A stretch of DNA of 64,000 nt from Natronobeatus ordinarius (GTDB taxonomy: Archaea; Halobacteriota; Halobacteria; Halobacteriales; Natrialbaceae), in NCBI RefSeq assembly GCF_024362485.1, contig NZ_CP101456.1:1-64000 (forward strand), in the 5' to 3' direction. Positions 53,107 through 62,830 of this stretch are shown piece after piece. A program made the translations under genes and the position numbers. The first letter of the stretch is position 1, and each line of letters begins with the position of its first letter. The notes beneath the pieces were generated by a model. That model searched no databases. It was not told the DNA's origin and worked only from the letters and a program-made list of their open reading frames with translations.

Positions 53107-54840
53107 TCAAAAGAGGCCGGGAAACAGTACCGTCACGAGCAGCGTCGTCACGAGTCCAGTCACGATCAGGTAGTAGCCCAGCGGGAGGAGCGTCAGCCGG
53201 ATGACGCGGCCGGTCGCGCCGACCAGCCCGACGGTCGCGAGCGCGGCGATCACGTTGTGGACGGCGATCACGTTCCCGATGGCCGCGCCGGCCGCCTGGG
53301 CGGCGACGATCAGCTGCGTCGACAGGCCGAGGCGCTCGGCGACCTCGAACTGGAAGGCGCCGAAGGTGACGTTGCTCACCGTGATCGAGCCGGTGATGAA
53401 CGCCCCGAGCGCGCCGACGGCCGGCGCGACTGCAGGATAGGCGGGTCCGACGGCCACAGCCGTCCCGTCGGCGAGGACGACGATCATGCTCCCGGCGTCG
53501 GGCGCACCCGGATGCTCGCCCGTCTCGAGCATGATCTGGACCGCCGCGATCACGAACACCAGCGCGAAAAGCGGCTGGACGATCGCATCCGCGGCGTCCG
53601 TCCACGCCTCGCGGACCTGCCCACGGTCCATCCGATAGAGCGGGATAGCGACGAGCGCGCTGAGCAGGAGCCAGCTTCCGGGGACGTACGCCCACTCGAG
53701 GCCCCCATCGAGGGTCGTCCCGAGAACGTTCGACCACGTGAGCACGAGGCCGGGCGTCTCACGGAGCGTCGCCTCGAGCGGCTCGACGAGGCGGGTGAGC
53801 AGGAGGAATCCGACGAGCAGCAGGTAGGGTGCCCAGGCGCGAGCCAACGACATCGACGGCGAATCGTCGGTGCCGGGCAGTGCGTCGGTGGAGACCGGTG
53901 TGTCCGCTACAGCCCCGCTTCGGCCCGGTTCGACGTCCCCGACCCAGTGGTCGGGCCACTCCTCCCGCGGCGGGAAGTCCCACTGGGTTTCGGGTTCGAC
54001 GTATCCCGTTCGGAGGGCCGCGACGACGAGCCCGCCACCGACCATCGATCCGACGAGCGACGGGAGCTCGGGACCGACGAACCACGCCGCTGCCCAGAAG
54101 GGAACGACGAACGCGACGCCGGCGAACAGACAGAGCGGAACGACCTCGCGGATCGGCTCGAGCGAGCCGTCCTCCGGGTCGCCGAAGAAGTGAACGACCA
54201 TCGCAACGGTGAGCAGTGGCATCACCACGCCGACGATCGCGTGAACGAGCGCCGCCCAGCCGGCCGCCGTCGCGGCGAACTCCGCGACCGACATCCCGCC
54301 CTCGGCGATCGAGCCCGAGACGCTCGAAAGCGGCGACTCGAGGCCGACGATCACCGGCGTCCCGACGGCCCCGAACGTCGTCGCGATGGCGTGGCCCACC
54401 AGCGCCGCGACGACCGCCGCGAGTGCGGGAAAGCCGAGTGCGAGCAGCAAGGGTGCGACGACTGCAGCCGGCGTCCCGAAACCGGCGACGCCCTCCAGAA
54501 ACGTCGCGAGGAAGAAGCCGAGCAAGACGACCTGTACCCGCCGATCTTCGCTGATCGAGGCGAATCCGTCGTTGATCCGGTCGACCGCACCCGAGTGGAT
54601 CAGCGTGTAGAGCAAGACGAGCGCGCCGAAGACGATCCAGCCGATCTCGATCGCCGTCACGACGCCGACGATCGACGCCGCGGCGAGCCACTCGAGTGGT
54701 ACGTTCCAGGCCGTGTAGCCCACGACTACGGCGACGAGCCAGGCGATCGGCATGGCTCGAGCTGGAGACCACAGCAGGACGACCAGCAAGATCGCGACGA
54801 CGAGCAGCGGCGACGCCGCGAGCACGACCGTACTAGCCAT
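53107..54840 (-). CDS. lctP: L-lactate permease (LctP family)
   Basis: A 577-residue transporter with about 12-14 membrane segments. Family hallmarks are LEGVAGFGTPAAVVAPLLLALGF, IGWIVFGALVLLYTLIHSG and GALGAFITGSITVSNVTFGAFQ. It imports lactate or glycolate with protons or sodium. A long hydrophilic loop (about residues 300-360, with NHWVGD-like acidic sequence) separates the halves. ATG 54840 (MASTVVLAASPLL) chosen; the frame extends upstream towards the divergent kinase. Upstream of the D-lactate dehydrogenase by 226 bases. Confidence 0.92.
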   Translation of the reverse strand: MASTVVLAASPLLVVAILLVVLLWSPARAMPIAWLVAVVVGYTAWNVPLEWLAAASIVGVVTAIEIGWIVFGALVLLYTLIHSGAVDRINDGFASISEDRRVQVVLLGFFLATFLEGVAGFGTPAAVVAPLLLALGFPALAAVVAALVGHAIATTFGAVGTPVIVGLESPLSSVSGSIAEGGMSVAEFAATAAGWAALVHAIVGVVMPLLTVAMVVHFFGDPEDGSLEPIREVVPLCLFAGVAFVVPFWAAAWFVGPELPSLVGSMVGGGLVVAALRTGYVEPETQWDFPPREEWPDHWVGDVEPGRSGAVADTPVSTDALPGTDDSPSMSLARAWAPYLLLVGFLLLTRLVEPLEATLRETPGLVLTWSNVLGTTLDGGLEWAYVPGSWLLLSALVAIPLYRMDRGQVREAWTDAADAIVQPLFALVFVIAAVQIMLETGEHPGAPDAGSMIVVLADGTAVAVGPAYPAVAPAVGALGAFITGSITVSNVTFGAFQFEVAERLGLSTQLIVAAQAAGAAIGNVIAVHNVIAALATVGLVGATGRVIRLTLLPLGYYLIVTGLVTTLLVTVLFPGLF

Positions 54841-55142
54841 CGGACGCACCCACGTCGAGCGTCGGAATTCGCTGCTGGCGTTCACACTCGGCGCCGTCCA
54901 TCGTTGACCGATCGTCGTCCGTCCACGTATAGCCGTCGGCGCGTATCGCCGTCGGCGTCGGTAGCGAGTCGGGACGCCCCGGTGCGAGACTCGAAACGAG
55001 CACGAACGATCGACACTGTTATGCCCGTCCCCTCTTTGGGTCGACAGTACGCGACCCGGGATGGGCACCGGGATCGGAGCCGTACTCGCGCACGTCTGTG
55101 ACGCTCTCGACGGAGGGCGACCGTCGCCGCTGGCACGTCACC

Positions 55143-56903
55143 ATGGTTCAAGACGTCGACCTGTACATCTGGATGAATCTCGCTGCAGTGGTACTGTGTA
55201 GTTTCACCGCAGCCGTCGCGTGGCGACACCGCGACAAACCGGCCGGCTTCCCGCTCGTCGTGTTCAGCGTTGCGGGTGCGTGCTGGGCCATCGTTCCCGA
55301 GTTGCTCTTTTTCGCGCTGGGGCGAAGCTGGGTCTACTGGGGAACGATCCTCGGCTACGTGTTCATCGACCTGACCGTCGTCGCCTGGCTCTACATCGCC
55401 CTCGAGTACTCGAGCCGCGAGTCGAACTGGGTGCCGTCGATGCTTCCGGTGCTGGTCGCCGTCCCCGCCGTCAACCAGACCGTCCAGTGGACGAATTCGC
55501 TCCACGGGCTGTTCTACGCCGACCTCGCGTCGGTCGAGCCGGCTGCGCTCTACTACGTCCACGTCGCCCTGGCGCTGACCGCGATCACCATCGGCATTGC
55601 ACTCGTCGTCGACGAGTACCGGCGTGCTCGAGGTGTCTACCGCCGGCAGGCCGCTGCGATGGTGGCTGCGATGGGACTGTACATGCTCATGGCGCTCATG
55701 TACGTCTTCGATAGCGTCCCCGGGCCGTCGAACAGCCTCTCACTCGGCGGTCCGTTCGTCGCCGGCGTCTTCCTGTGGGCGCTGTTCTACGCTGACTTCC
55801 TCGAGGTCGTCCCCATCGCTCGCGAAACGCTCGTCGAGAACATGACCGACGCCGTGATCGCCCTCGATACCGGGGGTCGCGTGATCGACGTCAACGCCGC
55901 AGCACGCGACCGCTTCGGCGTCGACGACGACGTCGTCGGCCGCCCGTTCGAGACCGTCTTCGCCGACCATCCGGCACTTCTCGAGTTGCTCGCCGGTGGC
56001 CTCGAATCGACGACGGTCGCCGTCGAGCGCGACGGCGAGACGCGCCACTACGACCTGACCGTTTCACCCGTCTACGACGACGCGAGGGGTGTGCTCGCTC
56101 GACTGGCGGGCCGTCGCAACGAGCACGTCGGCGACCTCGTCGTCGTCCGCGACGTCACCGAACGAAAGCGCCGGGAGCGGGAACTCGAGCGAACGAACCG
56201 ACGGCTCGACCAGTTCGCGGGCTTCGTCAGCCACGACCTGCGAAGCCCGCTCGGAATCGCCTCGTCGTACCTCGACTTCGCCGAGGAGACGGGCGACGAA
56301 GCCGACTTCGAGGCCGTCCGAAAGCGCCTCGAGCGGATGGACGCCATGCTCGGCGACCTCCTGCGCCTCGCCAGACTGGACGCAGAGAGCGTCGAGCCCG
56401 AACCGTGTCAGCTGGCCGAAATCGCGCGGTCAGCCTGGGAACACGTCGACGTCGACGGGGCGTCGCTCACGCTGCGAGCCGACGAGACGCTGTCCGCCGA
56501 CCGGACGCACCTGTATCACGTGTTCGAGAACCTCTTTCGAAATTCCGTCGAGCACGGCTCGACGAGCCACCGGACGTACGTTTACGAGGAGGGGGAAACA
56601 GGGCTCGAATCGCAGGCTCGCCAGGCCGCTGCCAAACGCGACGAGCCGACGGTCACGATCGAGGTCGGCGTCCTCGAGGACGAGCCCGGGTTCTACGTCG
56701 CGGACGACGGCCCCGGAATCCCCGACGGGATGGAGGAGACGATCTTTGAGCAGGGCTACTCGACGAAAGCGGACGGAACGGGGCTGGGACTGGCCATCGT
56801 CCAGACGATCGTCGAGGCCCACGGCTGGTCGCTTCGCGTGACCGACAGCGAAAGCGGCGGTGCCCGGTTCGAAATCAGCACGACACCGACGACGGGAGCG
56901 TAA
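55143..56903 (+). CDS. 7TM-PAS sensor histidine kinase
   Basis: A 586-residue kinase with seven N-terminal membrane segments (residues 8-220, the 7TM sensor domain of haloarchaeal kinases), a PAS domain (about 228-340, LVENMTDAVIALDTGGRVIDVNAAA), and HisKA with phospho-acceptor His364 in FVSHDLRSPLGIA. The C-terminal HATPase has N-box FENLFRNSVEHG, G1 VADDGPGIPDG and G2 GLGLAIVQTIVEAHGW. The paired response regulator is not next door. It is divergent from lctP, so sensing of lactate or energy state is possible but unproved. ATG 55143. Confidence 0.9.
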   Translation: MVQDVDLYIWMNLAAVVLCSFTAAVAWRHRDKPAGFPLVVFSVAGACWAIVPELLFFALGRSWVYWGTILGYVFIDLTVVAWLYIALEYSSRESNWVPSMLPVLVAVPAVNQTVQWTNSLHGLFYADLASVEPAALYYVHVALALTAITIGIALVVDEYRRARGVYRRQAAAMVAAMGLYMLMALMYVFDSVPGPSNSLSLGGPFVAGVFLWALFYADFLEVVPIARETLVENMTDAVIALDTGGRVIDVNAAARDRFGVDDDVVGRPFETVFADHPALLELLAGGLESTTVAVERDGETRHYDLTVSPVYDDARGVLARLAGRRNEHVGDLVVVRDVTERKRRERELERTNRRLDQFAGFVSHDLRSPLGIASSYLDFAEETGDEADFEAVRKRLERMDAMLGDLLRLARLDAESVEPEPCQLAEIARSAWEHVDVDGASLTLRADETLSADRTHLYHVFENLFRNSVEHGSTSHRTYVYEEGETGLESQARQAAAKRDEPTVTIEVGVLEDEPGFYVADDGPGIPDGMEETIFEQGYSTKADGTGLGLAIVQTIVEAHGWSLRVTDSESGGARFEISTTPTTGA

Positions 56904-56948
56904 CGGTATGCACGACGAGACGGGACCGAACCGCCTCGAGCGGGTCGG

Positions 56949-57746
56949 TCACCGGTTCCAGGCCGCGTCGTCGGGATCGATCAGCCGCTCGCCGCGGTCG
57001 AGGGACTCGATCAGCTCGACGTCCTCGGCGTCCAGTTCGAGTTCGTGTCCCGCGAGGTTCTCCTCGACGTGATCGCCCGTCGCCTTCGGGATTGCGACGA
57101 CGTCCTCACGCCCTGCGAACCAGCCCATCACGACCTGCGCCGGCGTCGCGTCGTACTTCTCGGCGAGTTCGAGGAGTTCGGGGATCTCCATCACCTCGCC
57201 GCGTATCAGCGGCGAGTAGCCGACGGTCGTAATCTCGTGCTTGCGGCCGACCGAGACCAGCTCGTCCTGCTGGAGCCAGGGGTTGACCTCGATCTGATGG
57301 GCGACGATCGGCGACTCGAGTCTCTCGAGGGCCTCCTCGAGCAACGGGACCGTGAAGTTGCTCACCCCGACGTGGCGCGTCAGGCCCCGGTCGCGAACCT
57401 CGTCGAACGCCGGCAACGTCTCCTCGGGCTCGTAGGCGTCCATCGGCCAGTGGACGTACAGCAAGTCGACGGCGTCGACGCCCAGACGCTCGAGACTCTC
57501 CTTGGTCGTCTCCAGGACGTCGTCGTAGCCGAGGTTGCCGTGGTGGACCTTCGTCGCGAGGAACACCTCCTCGCGGTCGACATCGGCGCGGGCGAGCGCC
57601 TCGCCTACCTCGGCCTCGTTGTCGTACATCTGTGCGGTGTCGACGTGGCGGTAGCCCGCCTCGAGTGCCCTGACGACGCTCTCGACGCACGTCTCGCCCT
57701 CGTGTCTCGAGGTGCCAAAGCCCGGCTGTGGAATCTCCGCTGACAT
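56949..57746 (-). CDS. Aldo/keto reductase
   Basis: A 265-residue AKR: QPGFGTSRHEGETCVESVVRALEAGYRHVDTAQMYDNEAEVGEAL (catalytic Asp, Tyr), VFLATKVHHGN (Lys), LLYVHWPMD (His), VSNFTVPLLEEAL, HQIEVNPWLQQDELV. NADPH-dependent reduction of aldehydes; substrate unspecified. ATG 57746 (MSAEIPQPGF) chosen. Confidence 0.92.
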   Translation of the reverse strand: MSAEIPQPGFGTSRHEGETCVESVVRALEAGYRHVDTAQMYDNEAEVGEALARADVDREEVFLATKVHHGNLGYDDVLETTKESLERLGVDAVDLLYVHWPMDAYEPEETLPAFDEVRDRGLTRHVGVSNFTVPLLEEALERLESPIVAHQIEVNPWLQQDELVSVGRKHEITTVGYSPLIRGEVMEIPELLELAEKYDATPAQVVMGWFAGREDVVAIPKATGDHVEENLAGHELELDAEDVELIESLDRGERLIDPDDAAWNR

Positions 57747-57843
57747 GGCGGAGGCCACGGGTGGATCGTATACGACTTCCGGGAAAGCGGCAAGACGGCC
57801 GTCTCACTTCACTCGGACAGGGAACGGGCCGTGCGCCAGACGG

Positions 57844-59529
57844 TCACCGATCGACGCTCCCGAGCACGATATCGAGGCTCCCGAGCGAGGCGATCAGGTC
57901 CGCGACGTACTCCCCTTCTGCCATCTCCGGCAGCGCCGAGAGATTGTGGAAACACGGGCTGCGAATCTTGAAGCGGGCGGGCGAATCGGTGCCGTCGGCG
58001 CGGACGTAGATTCCCAGTTCGCCTTTCGCCGACTCGACGGCCCGGTAGGTCTCCGTATCCGCGTCCGGCCGCAGCGTCCGGGGGACGTTGCTCTGGAACT
58101 CGCGTTCGTCCTCGGGCCACTCCTCGAGGACGTCGAGACACTGCTCGACGATCTTCGCCGACTCTTCGACCTCGCCCAGCCGAACGAGCACGCGCGAGTA
58201 GTTGTCACAGCCGTCCTCGGTGACGACGTTCCACTCGAGGTTCGGGTAGTAGCCATAGGGGTCGTCCCGGCGAAGGTCGTAGTCGATCCCCGAGCCGCGG
58301 GCGACGGGGCCGGTACAGCCGTACTGTTTGGCGATCTCGGGCTCTAGAATCCCGGTGTCCACACAGCGGATCTGGAAGATCTCGTTCGTGACCAGCAGGT
58401 CGTGGTACTCGTCTGCGTTCTTCGGTAACTCGTCGAGGAAGTCCCGAACCTTCTCGAAGAACGCCTCGCGCGGCTCCGGCAAGTCCCAGGCGACGCCACC
58501 CAGCCGGAAGTAGTAGAACATCATCCGCTGGCCCGTGAGGTCCTCTAAGATGTCCTGGACGACCTCACGATCGCGGAAGCTGTACTGAAAGATCGCCGTG
58601 AAGTCGCCGAAGACGTCGAGTGCGAAGGTGCCGAGCGCGAGAAAGTGGCCGAGCATCCGCCCGAGCTCGGTCGCCATCGTCCGCAACACCTGAGCGTAGG
58701 CGGGGACCTCGATGTCCGCGAGGTCCTCGATCGCGCGGGCGACCGCCCACTCGTTCGGGAGGTTCGCCGTGTAGTCCCACCGGTTCGAGTAGGGGATGAT
58801 CTGGTACCGATACGTGCCTTGCTCGCACATCTGTTCCTCACACCGGTGGAGGTAGCCCACGTCCGGGTCGACGTCGACGACCGTCTCGCCATCGAGGGTC
58901 GCCTTCAGATGGAGCACGCCGTGTGTCGCCGGATGGTGCGGCCCGATGTTGATGAACATCGTGTCCGACTCGGCCTCCTTCCGGGTGGCCTCGAGCGGAT
59001 TCTCGTGGGCGGCGAACCTGACCACCTGGGGCTTGTCCTGATCGTAGCCCCGCGAGAGCGGGTGGCCCTGCCACGTCTCCGGCAGGAGAATTCGCCGGAG
59101 ATCCGGATTGCCCTCGTACTCGATTCCCACCAGATCGTACGCCTCTCGCTCGTGCCACTCGGCGGTCCGAAAAATCGGCTCGGCCGTCTCACAGACCGGT
59201 TCGTCGCTCGGCAACGGGACGACGAGCGTCACCTCCTCCTCGCGGTCGTCGTACGTCGTCAGGTGATAGATCGACTCGTAGCGGTCGGCGTACTCCTGAG
59301 CGGTGACACACGAGAGGTGATCGAACCCCGCCTCGTCGCGCAGCGTCCCCAGCGCCTCTTGCACCTCGTCCGGCCGGATTACGAACGCCGGCGCGTTCTC
59401 GTGGGCGTCGCGACCGATCGTATACGGCTCGAGCAGTTCCTCGAGTACCGACTCGTCTGCACCCCCCGCTCGCACGTGGTCGAACTCGGGATCGATACGG
59501 TCGGGCTCGCGCTGTGGTGGCTCGCTCAT
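57844..59529 (-). CDS. nuoCD: NADH-quinone oxidoreductase NuoC-NuoD fusion, isolated
   Basis: This 561-residue protein joins a NuoC-like N-terminal part (residues 30-180: AYDLVGIEYEGNPDLRRILLPETW) to NuoD (185-561: INIGPHHPATHGVLH, DPDVGYLHRCEEQ, GRMLGHFLALGTFALD, TGPVARGSGIDYDLRR, EMAEGEYVADLIASLGSLDIVLG). The key quinone-site motif is normal. In most haloarchaea the nuo genes are contiguous; here none of nuoA, B, H-N adjoins, so this is a relocated gene or a second copy. ATG 59529 (MSEPPQREPDRIDPE). Confidence 0.9.
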   Translation of the reverse strand: MSEPPQREPDRIDPEFDHVRAGGADESVLEELLEPYTIGRDAHENAPAFVIRPDEVQEALGTLRDEAGFDHLSCVTAQEYADRYESIYHLTTYDDREEEVTLVVPLPSDEPVCETAEPIFRTAEWHEREAYDLVGIEYEGNPDLRRILLPETWQGHPLSRGYDQDKPQVVRFAAHENPLEATRKEAESDTMFINIGPHHPATHGVLHLKATLDGETVVDVDPDVGYLHRCEEQMCEQGTYRYQIIPYSNRWDYTANLPNEWAVARAIEDLADIEVPAYAQVLRTMATELGRMLGHFLALGTFALDVFGDFTAIFQYSFRDREVVQDILEDLTGQRMMFYYFRLGGVAWDLPEPREAFFEKVRDFLDELPKNADEYHDLLVTNEIFQIRCVDTGILEPEIAKQYGCTGPVARGSGIDYDLRRDDPYGYYPNLEWNVVTEDGCDNYSRVLVRLGEVEESAKIVEQCLDVLEEWPEDEREFQSNVPRTLRPDADTETYRAVESAKGELGIYVRADGTDSPARFKIRSPCFHNLSALPEMAEGEYVADLIASLGSLDIVLGSVDR

Positions 59530-59717
59530 CGAATTACCGGGCCAGTACCCAGACAGTGACTGGCATACACCTGACACGGGAATGAGTATTTTGGTGCCGA
59601 GAGCGAACGGTCCGGCACGATGAACGGTTACGCCCTCGAGTGCTGGCCAGACAGCCGTACCGGTCCGCCAGCGGCGTCGGCCGCGAGTTTATAACACATC
59701 ACGAAGCGATCGCCTCC

Positions 59718-60131
59718 ATGTCGGACGAACCCGATGCGAACCGACGGACGGCACTGAAAACGCTCGGCGCACTCGGTCTCGGGACACTGGCGATTCCAGC
59801 CGCCGTCAGCGCACGAGCCGAGGACGTCGAACAGGACGGACAGGGCGGTCGACGTCCTCGAACCACCCGGTCAGCGGATGCGGGGGCGAGTGACACCGTG
59901 GTGGACCCGTCGCGAACGGGTGTCTACATCGGCGTCGTCGACCGGATCGTCGACGGCGAGCACGTCGTCATCCTGCTCGAGGACGGTGACGAGGTCGTCG
60001 ATCAGGCCGTCGTCCCCCACGAGGAGTGGCCGTTCCTCGAGGAAAGCGACATCGTCCGCGTCGTCTGCCTGGACGGCACCGTGATCCTGATCCAGCAGCT
60101 GGACGAGCGCCCCGGGGAGACCGCCGGCTGA
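59718..60131 (+). CDS. Tat-exported DUF3006-like protein
   Basis: A 137-residue protein with a twin-arginine signal (NRRTALKTLGALGLGTLAIP, residues 10-30) and a C-terminal small beta domain of DUF3006 type (VDRIVDGEHVVILLEDGDEVVDQAVVPHEEWP). Exported folded. Function unknown. ATG 59718 gives the signal peptide in position; an upstream open frame to 59640 is unlikely. A NikR fragment starts in another frame at its stop. Confidence 0.8.
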   Translation: MSDEPDANRRTALKTLGALGLGTLAIPAAVSARAEDVEQDGQGGRRPRTTRSADAGASDTVVDPSRTGVYIGVVDRIVDGEHVVILLEDGDEVVDQAVVPHEEWPFLEESDIVRVVCLDGTVILIQQLDERPGETAG

Positions 60132-60408
60132 CCGGGTCGATCGCGACTGGCGAGAGAACGTCGGCGGCCACCACCGCGGCTCGATCACGATCGTCTACGA
60201 CCACGACGCGCCGGGCGTCAACGACACCCTCCTCGAGGTCCAGCACGACTGCGGGGCGGTCATCGTCGCAACCCAGCACGTCCACTTCGACGAACACCGC
60301 TGTCTCGAGACGATCGTCGTCGACGGACCTGGCACCGCGATCCGCGACCAGGTCCAGGGGATCGAGTCGATAACCGGCGTCAAACAGGTCCAGTTCACCG
60401 TCGTCTGA
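60130..60408 (+). pseudogene. NikR-like C-terminal (metal-binding) fragment
   Basis: About 90 codons with no start: HHRGSITIVYDHDAPGVNDTLLEVQHD, VIVATQHVHFDEHRCLETIVVDGPG, SITGVKQVQFTVV. This is the regulatory domain of NikR; the nickel-binding His of VQHD, both His of HVH and the Cys of HRCLE are conserved. The N-terminal ribbon-helix-helix DNA-binding half is missing. The reading frame joins the end of the DUF3006-like gene without a start codon. Confidence 0.75.
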
Positions 60409-60496
60409 GTGGCTTTCCACGCCTGAACTGCTGAGCGAAACCGATCGCGTTCAACTGGGTTCGCTCAGCAGTCGACGGTTGGGAGGGTACTGAGCG

Positions 60497-62065
60497 TCAG
60501 CGGCCGTCGTAGACGACCTCGCCGTCGACCAGCGTCATCGCCACGTCGATCTCGTCGATCCGTTTCGGCCGCTCCCAGGGCGAGGCCTCGAGCACGACCA
60601 GGTCGGCGCACTTGCCGGGTTCGATCGTCCCGAGGCGGTCCTCGTCGAAGCCCGCGTAGGCCGCACCCAGGGTGTACGCCCGGATTGCCTCGGTCACCGT
60701 GAGTCGCTGCTCCTCGTGAGGGGCGGTGACCGCGTGGTGGATTCCGCCCAGCGGGTCGAGAGGCATGCAGTCTGAGCCGAAGGCGAGCGCGACGCCGGCG
60801 TCGGCGAGCGTCCGGAGCCGGTCGGCCCGGTTCCGGCGGTCGACGCCGACGCGCTGGTCGTAGAGGCCCCCTTCGTCGGCCCACTTGAGAAAGTTCGGCT
60901 GCATCGAGGCGACGACGCCCGTCTCGGCGAGTCGGTCGACGTGATCGTCGGTCGCGAGTTCGACGTGTTCGATCCGATGGCGCGCCGCGCCCGGATCGTC
61001 GGTCGTCTCGTAGGCCGCGAGCACTTCCTCGATCGCCTCGTCGCCGATCGCGTGAGCGGTCAGCTGGTAGCCGTCGCCGTCGGCGTCCGCGACGAACGCG
61101 CGAAGCGCCTCGGGATCGACGACCCACAGGCCCCGGCCGTCGCCGTCTTCGTACGGCTCGAACAGCCTGGCCGTCCGACTGCCCATGCTCCCGTCGGTGT
61201 AGGTCTTGATCGCCCCCATCCGGACGAACGGATCGCCGACGTTCGTCCGCAAGCCGGCCTCACGAACCGCCTCGAGGTGGTCGCTCCAGTAGTTGAGTCG
61301 CACGCGCAGGGTGAGCTCGTCGTCGGCCCGCAGATCGCGATAGGCCCGCGGCGCGTGGGAGTTACGGACCATATCGTGGATGCCGGTGACGCCGCGGGCG
61401 TTGGCGTACGCCTGGGCGGCGATCAGCAGCTCCCGCGTCTCCTCGAGGTCGGGATCGATCGCCTTCCAGACGACCTCGGCGGCCGTCTCGACGACGACGC
61501 CCGTCGGCTCGCCGCCTTCGGTCTCGACGTCCTCGGCCGGCATCGCCTCTCGCAGGCGCTCCAGGGCGACCCCGTTCAGCGACGCCGTGTGCATGTCGAT
61601 CCGGATGGCGGCGACGGGGCGCTCCTCGCTGACCGCGTCGAGTTCCTCGCGGGTGAGATAGTGGGGATCGTCCCAGTCGCTCTCGTCGTACCCAAAGCCC
61701 ACCACCCACTCGTGGTCGTCCTCGAGTTGCGCTGCGAGCCGGGCCTGACACGCAGCCGCGCTGTCGGCCTCTGAGAGGTCGGCGTGCACCTGGTACTGGC
61801 CGAGCATCTCCATGTGGACGTGGGCGTCGATAAATCCGGGGAGCACCACGCGCCCATCGCAGTCGATCACCTCGGTCTCGACGCCCTCGAGGAACTCGAG
61901 TTCGTACGCCGAGCCGACGCGGACGATCCGTCCGTCGCGGATCGCGACCGCCTCGTGAACTTCGTCGGCGGACTCGTCCGTCCGGGAGGGGTCGATCGTC
62001 CCGTCGGCGTCCGTCAGCGTGTGCACCTCCGCGTTCGTGAGGATGCGCGTCGCCGGAGTAGTCAT
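60497..62065 (-). CDS. Amidohydrolase (YtcJ-like)
   Basis: A 522-residue metal-dependent hydrolase: VVLPGFIDAHVHMEMLGQYQ (first metal His-x-His), LTAHAIGDEAIEEVLAAYE, RHRIEHVELATDDHVDRLAE and VALAFGSDCMPLDPLGGIHHAVT (later His/Asp ligands). The YtcJ group hydrolyses amides or urea-like bonds; substrate unknown. Starts at ATG 62065 (MTTPATRILTNAEVHTL). Confidence 0.88.
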   Translation of the reverse strand: MTTPATRILTNAEVHTLTDADGTIDPSRTDESADEVHEAVAIRDGRIVRVGSAYELEFLEGVETEVIDCDGRVVLPGFIDAHVHMEMLGQYQVHADLSEADSAAACQARLAAQLEDDHEWVVGFGYDESDWDDPHYLTREELDAVSEERPVAAIRIDMHTASLNGVALERLREAMPAEDVETEGGEPTGVVVETAAEVVWKAIDPDLEETRELLIAAQAYANARGVTGIHDMVRNSHAPRAYRDLRADDELTLRVRLNYWSDHLEAVREAGLRTNVGDPFVRMGAIKTYTDGSMGSRTARLFEPYEDGDGRGLWVVDPEALRAFVADADGDGYQLTAHAIGDEAIEEVLAAYETTDDPGAARHRIEHVELATDDHVDRLAETGVVASMQPNFLKWADEGGLYDQRVGVDRRNRADRLRTLADAGVALAFGSDCMPLDPLGGIHHAVTAPHEEQRLTVTEAIRAYTLGAAYAGFDEDRLGTIEPGKCADLVVLEASPWERPKRIDEIDVAMTLVDGEVVYDGR

Positions 62066-62187
62066 GGCAGAACAGGTGTAGCCGATTGGAATAAGCGTAC
62101 GGGAATTGGGGCCACTGGCGCTGCGACGTAATTACTTTCGACTAGTGAACCACAACCGTATCCACCGGTGCAGTGGTAACGACAGCC

Positions 62188-62814
62188 ATGGCCGAACGAG
62201 TCCACCTCGTGTACGCTGCGGGAATCCTCGTCTTCCTCACGGCGGGAATTCACCTCGTCCTCGGGCTCGGCGAACTGTTCGCCGCGTTCACCGGCGAGGG
62301 AACGCTCGCTTACGGCGTGCTGTTGACTCTCGGTGGGCTCGCTGTGCTCGCGCTCGTCGTCGGCTACGCGACCGGCATCGCCTCGCCGTTCACCAGCTAC
62401 ACGCTCGGCTGTGGACTCATGCTCGTGTACGTCTTCGCGTACGTCGACGTCCACGGGCTCGGCTATCTCGAGTCGCTGACGGGTGCCGAGTTGCACAACG
62501 ACCACAACGGACACAACGGTCACGACCACAACGGACACAACAGTCACGATCACAACGGACACAACAGTCACGATCACAACGGACACAACAGTCACGATCA
62601 CAACGGACACAACAGTCACGATCACAACGGTCACGATCACAACGGTCACGATCACAACGACCACGATCACAACGACCACGATCACGGTGACGACACCCTC
62701 GAGACCGTCGCCGACCACCTCCTCGAGGACACGGTCGCGCTCGTCACGAAACTGACCGAAGTGAGTGCGGCGATGGTGCTCGCCGTGCTCGCCGCGACGG
62801 AACGTGGACGGTGA
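62188..62814 (+). CDS. Membrane protein with a histidine-rich repeat
   Basis: A 208-residue protein: three membrane segments (about 6-30, 40-62, 67-90), then a His/Asn/Asp segment (103-172) built of HDHNGHNS octapeptides and shorter HNGHD units, then a C-terminal amphipathic helix (VADHLLEDTVALVTKLTEVSAAMVLAVL). The His segment would bind Zn, Ni, Co or Cu. Membrane part plus His tail is a general metal-transport or storage layout; no transporter family is recognised. The DNA repeats suggest copy-number variation between strains. Confidence 0.75.
   Translation: MAERVHLVYAAGILVFLTAGIHLVLGLGELFAAFTGEGTLAYGVLLTLGGLAVLALVVGYATGIASPFTSYTLGCGLMLVYVFAYVDVHGLGYLESLTGAELHNDHNGHNGHDHNGHNSHDHNGHNSHDHNGHNSHDHNGHNSHDHNGHDHNGHDHNDHDHNDHDHGDDTLETVADHLLEDTVALVTKLTEVSAAMVLAVLAATERGR
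62527..62682. repeat. Tandem repeats encoding the histidine-rich segment
   Basis: Four exact 24-bp units (62527-62622, peptide HNGHNSHD), then two 15-bp units and two 15-bp variants (62623-62682). Exact repetition at DNA level makes the array prone to slippage. Confidence 0.85.
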
Positions 62815-62830
62815 AAACCCGGATTCGCGA

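Noticed and set aside
53017-55101. 694-codon plus-strand frame across lctP
   Set aside because: Arg/Asp-rich antisense shadow; lctP on the minus strand has clear permease motifs and membrane segments.
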